DNA of 64,000 bases from DATBGS01 sp036557885 (GTDB taxonomy: Bacteria > Chloroflexota > Ktedonobacteria > Ktedonobacterales > DATBGS01), in NCBI GenBank assembly GCA_036557885.1, contig DATBGS010000069.1:1-64000 (forward strand), read 5' to 3'. Below are positions 41,886-50,313 of this stretch, piece by piece. The position numbers were made by a program, and so were the translations under genes. The notes under the pieces are model-generated. The model did no database searches. It was given only the letters and a program-made list of their open reading frames with translations, and was not told where the DNA came from. Within the stretch, counting starts at the first letter, position 1; each line of letters begins with the position of its first letter.

Positions 41886-41929
41886 ACACTGCAAGCGGAT
41901 ACTTCTTATGAGGCATCTGCTTGCAGTGT
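41886..41929. terminator. hairpin between the two GH3 genes
   Basis: ACACTGCAAGC (41886-41896) pairs with GCTTGCAGTGT (41919-41929), extended inward by four pairs including one G-U. The loop is 14 bases. There is no T-run. It shares the CACTGCAAG arm with the hairpin at 8347-8397, and both follow plus-strand stop codons. Confidence 0.45.
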
Positions 41930-42111
41930 TTGCGCCTGGCACCTGAACCTCTACGCTTCTCGCCCTTGTAATGCCTGGAGCGGCGCACAAGGCGATCACG
42001 CCGCCAGATACTGCCAGTAACATTTTCGGCTGAGCAGCGACATGTTTGCAGGAGAAGAGGAAGTGTTCTCTCTGACTGTCGAAGCAAGCCTATGAATTGG
42101 AGGCGGATGGG

Positions 42112-43443
42112 ATGCAGCAACCCTCAACTGGCAGCAGGAGCGACTCCCAGATTCGTCTGGAAACTATCGAGCGCCCGCCAGAAGCCGCTCCCCACTACCC
42201 TCCCATTCGGCCATCTCGCGCCCGGCACAAGCTGTTGTATTGGGCGTTGGTCGTGCTGGCGCTGTGCGGTTCATTTCCGCTGGGCGCGTATCTGGCGCTC
42301 AAGGAAGTCGGGCAGCAACCCTTCTCGTCCACGAGCGGCGTAACCTGGCTCACGCCCATCCCCACACCCACACTTACCCCTGAGCAAAGGCAGGCCCAAT
42401 TTATTGCTCAGACGATCTCGCGCATGTCGCTGGATGAGGAGCTAGGGCAGCTTCTCGTCGTGGCGTTCACTGGCACGACCCTCTCCTCCAATCTGCAAAC
42501 CATGATCGTCAACCAGCACGTGGGCGGCATCATCCTGTTTGCCAGCAATATCAAAACTTTCGCCCAGGTTCAGGCGCTTGACGCCGCCATGCAAGCGCGC
42601 GCCAGCATCCCCTTGTTTATCTCCACCGACCAGGAAGGCGGGCAGGTCAATCGCCTGCGCGCCATCATTGGGAACACCCCTTCCGCCCTGGACATGGGTG
42701 CCACCAACGACCCGGCCTTCGCCCAGCAACAGGGGCAAAAAGATGGGCAGATACTGGGGCAGCTTGGCATCAATCTGGACTTTGCGCCCGTCGTAGATGT
42801 GCAGGCGGGCGGTTTCGTGCCCTCGGTGCTGGCAACACGCATGTTTGGCACCACGCCCGACAAAGTGACCACCTTTGCCGGAGCGTTTCTTCAGGGATTG
42901 CAGAGCCAGGGTGTGCTGGGCACCATCAAGCACTGGCCCGGATTGGGCAGCACCCCCGTTGACCCGCACCAGGACTTGCCAACGCTCTACCGCAGCCAGG
43001 CAGACCTGAACGCCATTGACTTTGCCCCCTATCGCAACTTGCTGCAACAGGGGCAGATCAACATGGTGATGGTCACGCATGAAGTGCTGCCAGCCTACGA
43101 CCCCACCAAGCCCGCCTCGCTTTCGCCCATCATGGTTGATCAAGTGCTGCGCCACGACCTGGGCTATCAGGGCGTTGTCATCACCGATAGCCTGTACATG
43201 GGCGCACTTACCAAGCGCTGGACGATTGCGCAAGAAGGGCTGCTGGCAGTGCAGGCTGGCGACGACCTGTTGCTGGGCATCTCCACTCCCTCCGATGTCC
43301 AAAAGATCGTAGATGGGCTGCGCGCCGCCATCTCTAACGGGACGATTTCCAAGGCGCGTATTGATCAGTCGGTGACGCGCATCCTGACGCTCAAGATCAA
43401 GGCCGGGCTGATTACAATGCCAGCAGGATTGGCCCAACCGTAA
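42112..43443 (+). CDS. anchored GH3 beta-N-acetylhexosaminidase-like enzyme (copy 2)
   Basis: A 443-residue paralog of the previous gene. The anchor helix is LYWALVVLALCGSFPLGAYL (about 42-61). The barrel shows MSLDEELGQLLVVAFTG, ISTDQEGGQVNRLRAI, NLDFAPVVDVQ, IKHWPGLGSTPVDPH and the nucleophile segment VVITDSLYM. Whole phrases are shared with copy 1, such as PASLSPIMVDQVLRHDLGYQ against PASLSPILIDQVLRHDLGYQ, while the N-termini differ. The same His-to-Leu change is present in the catalytic loop. The ATG at 42112 follows GGAGG. Peptidoglycan or chitin-oligomer hydrolysis is expected. An 8-bp hairpin (43490-43508) lies at the convergent boundary. Confidence 0.9.
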   Translation: MQQPSTGSRSDSQIRLETIERPPEAAPHYPPIRPSRARHKLLYWALVVLALCGSFPLGAYLALKEVGQQPFSSTSGVTWLTPIPTPTLTPEQRQAQFIAQTISRMSLDEELGQLLVVAFTGTTLSSNLQTMIVNQHVGGIILFASNIKTFAQVQALDAAMQARASIPLFISTDQEGGQVNRLRAIIGNTPSALDMGATNDPAFAQQQGQKDGQILGQLGINLDFAPVVDVQAGGFVPSVLATRMFGTTPDKVTTFAGAFLQGLQSQGVLGTIKHWPGLGSTPVDPHQDLPTLYRSQADLNAIDFAPYRNLLQQGQINMVMVTHEVLPAYDPTKPASLSPIMVDQVLRHDLGYQGVVITDSLYMGALTKRWTIAQEGLLAVQAGDDLLLGISTPSDVQKIVDGLRAAISNGTISKARIDQSVTRILTLKIKAGLITMPAGLAQP

Positions 43444-43497
43444 GCGGCTGAAGGAGCGTTTCACAACGGCAGATGCTCAAGCCCGCGCTGGCAGCGG

Positions 43498-44289
43498 CTA
43501 CCGCTGCCGCCACTGCATCTTGCGCCCGACCAGCCAGAAGATCAGCACCGACACCCCGGCCAGCACAGCCAGATCAAGCGCAAGCTCTCCTGTCACCGGC
43601 CCCAGCAGCGTCTGCCGCAGCGCAGAAGCGGCATAGGTTGCCGGGCTAAAGTGCCCCAGCACCAGCACAAATCCCGGCAAACGGCTCGCCGGAAAGATCA
43701 CCGGACCAAGCCCCAGCAGCACAAACGTCGCCAGCAGAGTGAGCGCGTTACTCTCCTCTGGCGTGCGCGCATTGGCGGCAATCAGCGCGCCTATCCCCGA
43801 CAGCGGCACCGCGCACAAGGGAACGGCTGCTATGAGCAGTGGGCTGATCTGAAGCGGCAGCGCCAGCACCAGCGCCCCAACGCCAATGGTCACGATCAGC
43901 GAGGGCAGTGAGAGCAGCAGAAACGAGAGCACCATCGCCAGAATCAGCGTAAAGCGCGTGATGGGCAGCGTCGCAAAATAATCCAGCGTGCCCATCACGC
44001 GCATAAAGCTAAAGCGGCTCTGCACCTTCTCCATCATCCCAAACATCAGCGCCAGCACCACGTTTCCGGTGAGGATGTAACCCAGCGCCTCCTGCCCGGC
44101 GTTGCGCGCAAACAGGCCCAATGCCACCATGCTCAGCAGGGGCGTAATCGTGCTGGTAATTACCAGCATGCGCCAGGACCAGCGCCAGTTGGTCAATTCC
44201 ATCAGCAGCAAATCGCCAAGCTGCACCAGCCAGGGCTGCTTACGCGGGGCTGGCGGCATCTCGGTGGGAGGTATCGGAGTGAGAGGCAT
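43498..44289 (-). CDS. ABC-2 type transporter permease
   Basis: A 263-residue membrane protein with about six helices, no large external domain, and the ABC-2 membrane core (VMGTLDYFATLPITRFTLIL, then LLATFVLLGLGPVIFPASRLP, and the final VLAGVSVLIFWLVGRK). It overlaps the ATPase gene by 50 bases if read from the ATG at 44289; a later ATG at 44259 is equally possible, as neither has a good ribosome site. With the ATPase at 44240-45181 it forms a half-size exporter pair. Substrate is not known. Confidence 0.88.
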   Translation of the reverse strand: MPLTPIPPTEMPPAPRKQPWLVQLGDLLLMELTNWRWSWRMLVITSTITPLLSMVALGLFARNAGQEALGYILTGNVVLALMFGMMEKVQSRFSFMRVMGTLDYFATLPITRFTLILAMVLSFLLLSLPSLIVTIGVGALVLALPLQISPLLIAAVPLCAVPLSGIGALIAANARTPEESNALTLLATFVLLGLGPVIFPASRLPGFVLVLGHFSPATYAASALRQTLLGPVTGELALDLAVLAGVSVLIFWLVGRKMQWRQR

Positions 44290-45181
44290 AATGCAGGTAC
44301 AAATCCTCCAGAGTAGCCGAATACAAACGAAAATCATCTAGCCGCGCCTGCTTCAAGGCATCCAGCGTCGCGTCCAGGTGCTGCCATTCCAGCGAGACCA
44401 GCCACCGCCCTGCCTCAAGCGGAGTGATAGTCAACTCTGGCGGCAGGGCTGGCGGCGCCTCTGGCGCAAAGAACAGTTCCAGCCGCAGCTTGCGATCAAC
44501 CACCTGTTTCAGCTCGCTGGGGCGGCCCAGCGCCACCAACTCGCCCTGGCGCAGAATGCCCACGCGCTGAATCACCTTCTCCGCCTCCAGCGCGTCATGC
44601 GTGATGAAAATAACCGTCGCGCCACGCTCTATGTTGTACCGGCGCAGTTGCTCCCAGACCAGACGGCGGCGCTGTGGGTCAAGATCGTTGGTTGGCTCAT
44701 CCAGCATCAGCACAGGTGGCGTGCCGGCCATTGCCACCGCCAACTGCATCAGGCGCCGCTCCCCGCCAGAAAGCCGCGAGGTTGGCTTATGGCGCAGATG
44801 TTCAATTTGCCAGCGTTCGAGGAGCATGACAGCATTTTTCTGGGCCTCTGCGCGGCTCATTCCGCGCAGATGTGCCGTAAAGTAGAGCGCCTCGCCAACC
44901 GTCAGACTGTTCAGGGCGCGGCCATCCTGCGGCATATAGCCCACACAACGGGGCACCAGCAGCGGGTCGAGGGCGATGTCTTGCCCAAAAAGCAATATGC
45001 TCCCGGCGTCGCTGCGCAGCAGGTTTGCCATCTGGCGCACCAGCGTCGTTTTCCCCGCGCCGTTATCCCCCAGCAGGCCAAAGATCTCTCCCTCGGCAAT
45101 CTGGAGCGAGATGTGCTTATTGGCTGGCTCGGCCTGGCCGGGATACTGTTTTATTATGCCTTGCACATCATAGACAAGCAT
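44240..45181 (-). CDS. ABC transporter ATP-binding protein
   Basis: A 313-residue ATPase. Walker A GDNGAGKTTLVRQ, Q-loop YMPQDGRALNSLT, signature RLSGGERRLMQLAVAMA, Walker B VLMLDEPTNDLDPQRRR and H-loop FITHDALEAE are all intact. The last 90 residues form the regulatory region common in DrrA/NodI-type exporters (LELFFAPEAPPALPPELTIT). It drives the permease encoded next, with which it overlaps. It has its own promoter at 45254-45283 and is divergent from the dinG gene. A role in drug, lipid or glycan export is plausible. Confidence 0.92.
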   Translation of the reverse strand: MLVYDVQGIIKQYPGQAEPANKHISLQIAEGEIFGLLGDNGAGKTTLVRQMANLLRSDAGSILLFGQDIALDPLLVPRCVGYMPQDGRALNSLTVGEALYFTAHLRGMSRAEAQKNAVMLLERWQIEHLRHKPTSRLSGGERRLMQLAVAMAGTPPVLMLDEPTNDLDPQRRRLVWEQLRRYNIERGATVIFITHDALEAEKVIQRVGILRQGELVALGRPSELKQVVDRKLRLELFFAPEAPPALPPELTITPLEAGRWLVSLEWQHLDATLDALKQARLDDFRLYSATLEDLYLHYASHSDTSHRDAASPA

Positions 45182-45253
45182 GCTGATGACCTTTTGACCA
45201 CCTGGAAAAGAACGAAGAAAGAAGAAAGATCAGGTAACATCCGTTTGCGGGCC

Positions 45254-45283
45254 ATTGTAAAAGGATGCCTCCTGCCCTGTCAA
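45254..45283 (-). promoter_or_regulatory. promoter of the ABC-2 exporter operon
   Basis: On the minus strand, TTGACA (45278-45283) and TACAAT (45254-45259) are 18 bases apart, about 70 bases upstream of the ATPase start. The same 200-base gap must also hold the dinG promoter; AT-rich ATATGATATACT near 45320-45332 is a candidate. Confidence 0.65.
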
Positions 45284-45381
45284 CGCTGAGCAGCCAGGAG
45301 AGCATCCAGGCAACGCAAATATGATATACTATGCGAAGCAGAGATTGGAACGTCTGATCTATTTTTATTTTGGGAGGGCGC

Positions 45382-48300
45382 GTGAGTACAGGGCTATCGC
45401 TGGCAGCACAGGTACGGCATGATCTTACCGAGGGCGGCGTCCTTTCGCACAGTCTGCCCGGCTACGAGGAACGCGCGGCGCAGATCGAGATGGCTGATCT
45501 GGTCGCGCAAGCGTTGGAGAGCGGTCAGCATGCTGTAGTGGAAGCCGGGACCGGAACGGGCAAAGCATTGGATGTGGATACGCCTATCCCCACGCCGACT
45601 GGCTGGAACCGAATGGGCGATCTTGTGGTGGGCGACCTGGTATTTGACGAAACCGGCCAGCCAACCCGCGTCGTGGCCGCCTTCGATACCATGTATGAAC
45701 GGCCCTGCTATGAAGTTGTCTTCTCTGATGGAGCCACGCTTGTTGCCGATGCCGAACACCAGTGGGCTTCTTGCACTTGCGCTGATCGGAAGAGTGCTGA
45801 CCGCCCCCTATCTGCCATCTATACTTCCAAAAAATTTGTAACGCCAGACAAGCTCCTTATGCTTGACCAACTTATTGCCGTGTCCCAAGAAACCGATACA
45901 CTCTCAATACATAGGGCATCGCTGCTCCTTAAAGGACATCATTGGAGCGTCTTTCAGGCTGCCAAAACAATCCCCCCAGCCAATCCAGGAGCGCGCTATG
46001 CTTATTACCCACGCCGAACACTCCTCTCCGCTGTTCGGGTTCGCCTGGCAAAAGACCTCCGAGAGCACCGACGCGACGGGCGGAAATATACCGTTGTCAC
46101 AACAGAACAAATGGCGGCAACGCTCACAATAGGAGCATCTAAACGGGCAAACCATGCTATTGCCGTTGCTGGGGCATTCTCCCTGCCGGATAGAGATCTG
46201 CCCATCCATCCCTACTTTCTTGGAGTCTGGCTTGGAGATGGTAGCACTCACCGCAACCAGATTACCACTGCTGACCTTGAGTTGGTCCTAGAGATCGAAA
46301 AATTAGGCTACATCGCTCGCAAAGTAAAGGGGAACTACCGCTACACAATTGATGACGAGAACGGCAAGTCAGTGAGCCGGTGGCAGCCCGGCATGACAGG
46401 TCGCCTGCGTGCGCTGGGGTTAAGGCTCAATAAGCATATTCCTGCAATCTATCTACGAGCGTCCGAAAAGCAGCGGCGAGCACTTTTGGCGGGGCTTCTC
46501 GACACCGATGGCACAGTTAATCACGCTGGCGCTGTAGAGTTCACCACAACAAACTTCCGGCTTGCGGAGGATTTCTACGAACTTGCATGCTCACTAGGTT
46601 TTCGGCCTTGGCGTCGGGAAGGGCGTGCTCGGCTTAACGGAAAAGATTGTGGCCCTAAATGGATGGTAGCATTTACAACAGATCAGCGGGTTTTCCAATT
46701 GCCCCGCAAAGCTGCCGCGCACAAAGAGCGTTTGCGCAACTATACCCCTGAGCGCAACAACTTCCGCTATGTCGAGGCAGTTCGTCAGGTGTCTACTCGT
46801 CCAGTGCGCTGCATTCAGGTTGAATCAGCTAGCCATCTCTACCTCGCCGGACGAGCAATGATTCCCACCCACAACAGCCTTGCCTACCTTGTGCCTATTG
46901 TGCGCTCCGACAAAGTTGCCATCATCAGCACCGCCAATAAGAACTTGCAGGAGCAGCTTTTTTATAAAGACATCCCCTTTGTGCAGGCGCATGTGCGCGA
47001 CTTCCGCGCCGCGCTGATCAAAGGCATGGGCAACTACCTCTGCCTGGAACGCTTTGACCGCGAAAACCGCGAACTACTGCCCATCATGCGCACCAAAACG
47101 TTTGATCGCTTGCTCAAAATCCTCCAGGGTGATGCCGATGGCGAACTGGACGGCGCGGAGTTTGACGGCGACCTTGATCTGCTGCCCTTCCCCGTCAACG
47201 GCGACCAACGCGCGCGCATTGCCGCCGACAGCGACCAATGCGCCTGGAGCAAATGCAACTTCTTCCTCGAATGCTATGTGCGCGAGATGCGCCAGAAAGC
47301 GCGCGACTCGCAGATCATCGTCGTCAACCACACCCTGCTGCTGCTGGATGCCGCGCTGGAGGGCTGGCTTTTGCCGGAGCGCGATGTCGTCGTCATTGAT
47401 GAGGCGCACCATCTGGAAGAAGAGGCCACACGCGCCTTCACGACTACCGTCTCGCCTGGGCGCGTGCAGAGCCTCTTGCAGCAGCGCCGCCTGCGCGACC
47501 ACGTAGACCGGGGGCAGTACGAGGAGGCCGGGCAGCGCAACATCACTACCTGGGACCGGCTGGGCCAAATGAGCGAGCGCGGCAGCAAGAATCGCACCTT
47601 GCTCACCCAGCCATTTCAAGAAGGGCTGCACCTGGCAACGGCGATTGATCGCCTGGCCGAAAGCCTCAAGTACCACCGCCCGGAAAACCTGGACGACAAA
47701 GAAGACCAACTGTACGACAAACTGATCAAGCGCGCTCGCACGCTGGCGAGCGACTTGCGCACCGCCTTTGGCGTGGAAGACCTCAAGAGCCGCGTCTATT
47801 ACGTCGAGCGAACAGCAGAAATGCGCGGCGGCCAGGCCGCAGGGCTGCGCCAGTTGAGCGTCTCAGCGGCGCCGCTCTCCGTGACCGAACTGCTGCGCCA
47901 GGGCATCTTTGATAAGATCAACACCATCTCCACTTCGGCCACCATCGCCGTTGGCGGCGACTTCGGCTTCTTTCGCCGCCGCGTGGGAGCCATTCACAAC
48001 GTCGTGGAGCGCGTGCTGCCGCCCGCGTTTGATTATCCCAATCACGCCCTGCTCTACCTGCCGCGTGGCCTGCCTGAGCCAGCCTATGGCGACGCCAGCG
48101 AGCGCTATCTGGAGGCGCTGGCCCGCGAGATAGTCCAGTTGGTGCAGGCGTCGCGCGGGCGCGCGTTCCTGCTCTTTTCCAGCCAGCGCGCTATGCTCAC
48201 CGTCTATGAACATATCCGCGATCAGGTGGACTATCCGCTGCTGCTTCAGGGCGATTTCTCGCGGGTGGAGCTGATCAAACGCTTCCGCACCATCCCCAAC

Positions 48301-48666
48301 GCTGTCTTGCTGGGCCTCAAGAGCTTCTGGGAGGGCGTAGATATTGCGGGCGAAACGCTTTCACTGGTAGTGATTGATAAACTGCCCTTTGACCCGCCCG
48401 ACGACCCGGTGCACGAGGCGCGCGTCCGGCTGATGAAAGAGGCCAACGAAGACTGGTTTAACGGCTATGTCTTGCCGCAGGCCACGCTGCGACTTAAGCA
48501 GGGCATTGGGCGGCTGATTCGCACTAAAGAAGATCGCGGCGTCATGGCGATTCTGGACAGCCGTCTGCACACGAAGTATTATGGCAGCCGGGTGGTTGCA
48601 GCGCTGCCCCCGGCCCGGCGCACCTCGGATATTGCGGATGTGCGAAAGTTTTTTGAAGAAGCCTGA
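45382..48666 (+). CDS. dinG: DinG/XPD-like DNA helicase interrupted by an intein
   Basis: A 1094-residue precursor; after removal of the 437-residue intein the helicase is 657 residues. The start is GTG at 45382 with GGAGG 4 bases upstream. Extein marks: Q-like YEERAAQIEMADLVAQAL, Walker A GTGTGK-S split by the intein, cysteines at about 554, 620, 625 and 631 that fit the [4Fe-4S] domain of XPD-family helicases, DEAH box VVVIDEAHHLEE (about 673), LLGLKSFWEGVDIAG and motif VI QGIGRLIRTKEDRG. The enzyme should unwind DNA 5' to 3' in repair or R-loop removal. Its ATPase cannot work until splicing restores the P-loop. The gene is followed after 7 bases by queG. Confidence 0.93.
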   Translation: MSTGLSLAAQVRHDLTEGGVLSHSLPGYEERAAQIEMADLVAQALESGQHAVVEAGTGTGKALDVDTPIPTPTGWNRMGDLVVGDLVFDETGQPTRVVAAFDTMYERPCYEVVFSDGATLVADAEHQWASCTCADRKSADRPLSAIYTSKKFVTPDKLLMLDQLIAVSQETDTLSIHRASLLLKGHHWSVFQAAKTIPPANPGARYAYYPRRTLLSAVRVRLAKDLREHRRDGRKYTVVTTEQMAATLTIGASKRANHAIAVAGAFSLPDRDLPIHPYFLGVWLGDGSTHRNQITTADLELVLEIEKLGYIARKVKGNYRYTIDDENGKSVSRWQPGMTGRLRALGLRLNKHIPAIYLRASEKQRRALLAGLLDTDGTVNHAGAVEFTTTNFRLAEDFYELACSLGFRPWRREGRARLNGKDCGPKWMVAFTTDQRVFQLPRKAAAHKERLRNYTPERNNFRYVEAVRQVSTRPVRCIQVESASHLYLAGRAMIPTHNSLAYLVPIVRSDKVAIISTANKNLQEQLFYKDIPFVQAHVRDFRAALIKGMGNYLCLERFDRENRELLPIMRTKTFDRLLKILQGDADGELDGAEFDGDLDLLPFPVNGDQRARIAADSDQCAWSKCNFFLECYVREMRQKARDSQIIVVNHTLLLLDAALEGWLLPERDVVVIDEAHHLEEEATRAFTTTVSPGRVQSLLQQRRLRDHVDRGQYEEAGQRNITTWDRLGQMSERGSKNRTLLTQPFQEGLHLATAIDRLAESLKYHRPENLDDKEDQLYDKLIKRARTLASDLRTAFGVEDLKSRVYYVERTAEMRGGQAAGLRQLSVSAAPLSVTELLRQGIFDKINTISTSATIAVGGDFGFFRRRVGAIHNVVERVLPPAFDYPNHALLYLPRGLPEPAYGDASERYLEALAREIVQLVQASRGRAFLLFSSQRAMLTVYEHIRDQVDYPLLLQGDFSRVELIKRFRTIPNAVLLGLKSFWEGVDIAGETLSLVVIDKLPFDPPDDPVHEARVRLMKEANEDWFNGYVLPQATLRLKQGIGRLIRTKEDRGVMAILDSRLHTKYYGSRVVAALPPARRTSDIADVRKFFEEA
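45565..46875 (+). other. class 3-type intein with LAGLIDADG homing endonuclease
   Basis: Intein of 437 codons between Lys and Ser of the helicase P-loop. Its first residue is Ala, so the usual Cys1/Ser1 is absent. Block A is DVDTPIPTPTGWNRMGDLVV; block B TLVADAEHQW has Trp67; block F VRCIQVESASHLYLAG has Cys416; block G ends PTHN with Thr435 and Asn437; the next residue is Ser. Trp, Cys and Thr at these places are the WCT signature of class 3 inteins, where the block F Cys forms the branched intermediate. The endonuclease has both dodecapeptides, LGVWLGDGS and LLAGLLDTDG, with acidic residues kept. The DNA looks less G+C-biased at third positions than the flanks, consistent with transfer. Confidence 0.92.
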
Positions 48667-48673
48667 TTTTTTT

Positions 48674-49915
48674 ATGTCTTTCACCACTGACATCAAAGAC
48701 TACGCTTACAGCCTGGGCTTCGATCTGGTGCGCGTCACCACCGCAGAACCGTTTCCAGAACGCGAGGCAACCATCAAAGCGCGCATTGAGCAGGGCTTGA
48801 TGGATGGCCTGCCCTGGTTCACGGCTGAGCGCTCGGAAACGTCGTGCAACCCACGCGCCCTGCTGCCAGAGGCGCGCTCAGTCGTCTCGCTTGCTATCTT
48901 CTATCTCACCGACGCGCCACGCGATCTGAGCACCCCTGGCGACCCACATGGGCGCATCTCCAGCTACGCCTGGGGCGATGACTACCACGAGGTCATCAAG
49001 GCAAAGCTGGAACAATTAGCGAACTATCTGCGTGTGCGCGGCGCGGAGGACAGCCGCGCCACGCCGGGCACCGAAACGCGCCTCTTTGTGGACACCGGGC
49101 GCATGGTGGACCGCGCAGTAGCCGAACGCTCCGGGCTGGGCTGGTATGGCAAAAACACCAACATCCTCACGCATGGCTGGGGGTCGTGGGTCTTTCTGGC
49201 CGAAATCGTCACCAATCTGGAGCTTGAGCCGGACGCGCCGCTCGCCACCAACTGCGGCACCTGCGAAGCCTGCCTCCACGCCTGCCCAACGGGCGCATTT
49301 GTCGCCCCGTATGTGCTGGATAACACGCGCTGCATCTCGTTCCTGACGATTGAACTGCGCGGCAGCATCCCCCTGCACCTGCGCCCGCTGATGGGCAATC
49401 ATATCTTTGGCTGCGATATTTGCCAGGAGGTTTGCCCCGTGAACCGCATCGCGGTGGAGCGACTGAAGCGTGCCGGACGCTTTGGCACGGAGAGTGCGCG
49501 GCCCCGCCTGGAATTTCAGCCACGTAGCGAGACTGGCTCCAGTCCGGCGCTCATTCCGCTGCTCAAGCTAGATGAGGAGCAGTTTCGCGAGCGCTTTCGC
49601 CACAGCCCCATCAAGCGCACCAAACGACGCGGCCTGCTGCGCAACGTCTGTGTGGCGCTGGGAAACCTTGGCGATCCAGTAGCAGTTCCCGCTTTGATTG
49701 AAACGCTGCGCCACGAACAGGAGCCACTGGTGCGGGGGCATGCTGCCTGGGCATTGGGGCGCCTTGGAGGGCCAGCCGCGCACTCGGCGCTTCTCACCGC
49801 ACAGGAGACAGAACTGGACAAGACGGTTTCGCAGGAAATTCGCTGCGCGCTGACAATGCTGGATGCAGCGCGAGCGCAAGCAGCAACCGGAGAGTATGGC
49901 TTTAATGGAGAGTGA
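48674..49915 (+). CDS. queG: epoxyqueuosine reductase
   Basis: A 413-residue enzyme reducing epoxyqueuosine in tRNA to queuosine with a cobalamin and two [4Fe-4S] clusters. Evidence: MDGLPWFTAERSETSCNPRAL, GWYGKNTNIL, and the two ferredoxin-like motifs CGTCEACLHACPTGA and CDICQEVCPVN. A C-terminal HEAT-repeat part (NLGDPVAVPALIETLRHEQE, RGHAAWALGRLGG) matches the longer QueG form. The ATG at 48674 is 7 bases after the dinG stop. With tgt at 14225 the window contains an early and the final step of queuosine formation. Confidence 0.94.
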   Translation: MSFTTDIKDYAYSLGFDLVRVTTAEPFPEREATIKARIEQGLMDGLPWFTAERSETSCNPRALLPEARSVVSLAIFYLTDAPRDLSTPGDPHGRISSYAWGDDYHEVIKAKLEQLANYLRVRGAEDSRATPGTETRLFVDTGRMVDRAVAERSGLGWYGKNTNILTHGWGSWVFLAEIVTNLELEPDAPLATNCGTCEACLHACPTGAFVAPYVLDNTRCISFLTIELRGSIPLHLRPLMGNHIFGCDICQEVCPVNRIAVERLKRAGRFGTESARPRLEFQPRSETGSSPALIPLLKLDEEQFRERFRHSPIKRTKRRGLLRNVCVALGNLGDPVAVPALIETLRHEQEPLVRGHAAWALGRLGGPAAHSALLTAQETELDKTVSQEIRCALTMLDAARAQAATGEYGFNGE

Positions 49916-50174
49916 GCTTTCGCCAGAACTGGCGGCACAACTACGCACGCAGGGACTAACCGCCGAAGATGAGGTCAGTCTGCGCCGCACCCTGGAAGCA
50001 TGCACCCAAAGCTGGACGCTCATCCGCCTCAACAACATTGCCGCCAAACGCTGGAAAGCGCGTTATCGCCTCATGCTTGGCGAAAAGTGGTACGATGCCG
50101 CCACCACCTCCAACGCCTACGCGCTGGGCATCCTGGCGCTGCTCCGAGACGACCCAGCCTCTTCTGGGGAGTAG
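49896..50174 (+). CDS. small unknown protein overlapping queG
   Basis: A 92-residue soluble protein, overlapping the queG end by 20 bases. GGAG lies 4 bases before the ATG at 49896; the ATG at 49905 is a second option. The sequence is acidic at first (ESELSPELAAQLRTQGLTAEDE) then amphipathic and basic (RLNNIAAKRWKARYRLMLGE), with a likely helical layout. No domain or motif is recognised. Its coupling to queG suggests translation together, but no function can be proposed. Confidence 0.55.
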   Translation: MALMESELSPELAAQLRTQGLTAEDEVSLRRTLEACTQSWTLIRLNNIAAKRWKARYRLMLGEKWYDAATTSNAYALGILALLRDDPASSGE

Positions 50175-50313
50175 TGCGCCATTTCCTTGTATTTCCTCAA
50201 CACCTGTGCTATGCTGGCCCTGTAACGGCTGGGATGCCAGCAGATGGCACGTTGTCTGCAAAGAGCTTCTGGCCTGAACACACCATGCCGACGGTCCTGT
50301 CGGCCAGGAGAGC

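Noticed and set aside
43490..43508. 8-bp hairpin GGCAGCGG/CCGCTGCC as terminator
   Set aside because: The loop is the stop codon of the ABC permease, there is no T-run, and both arms are coding-biased; too weak to list as a terminator.
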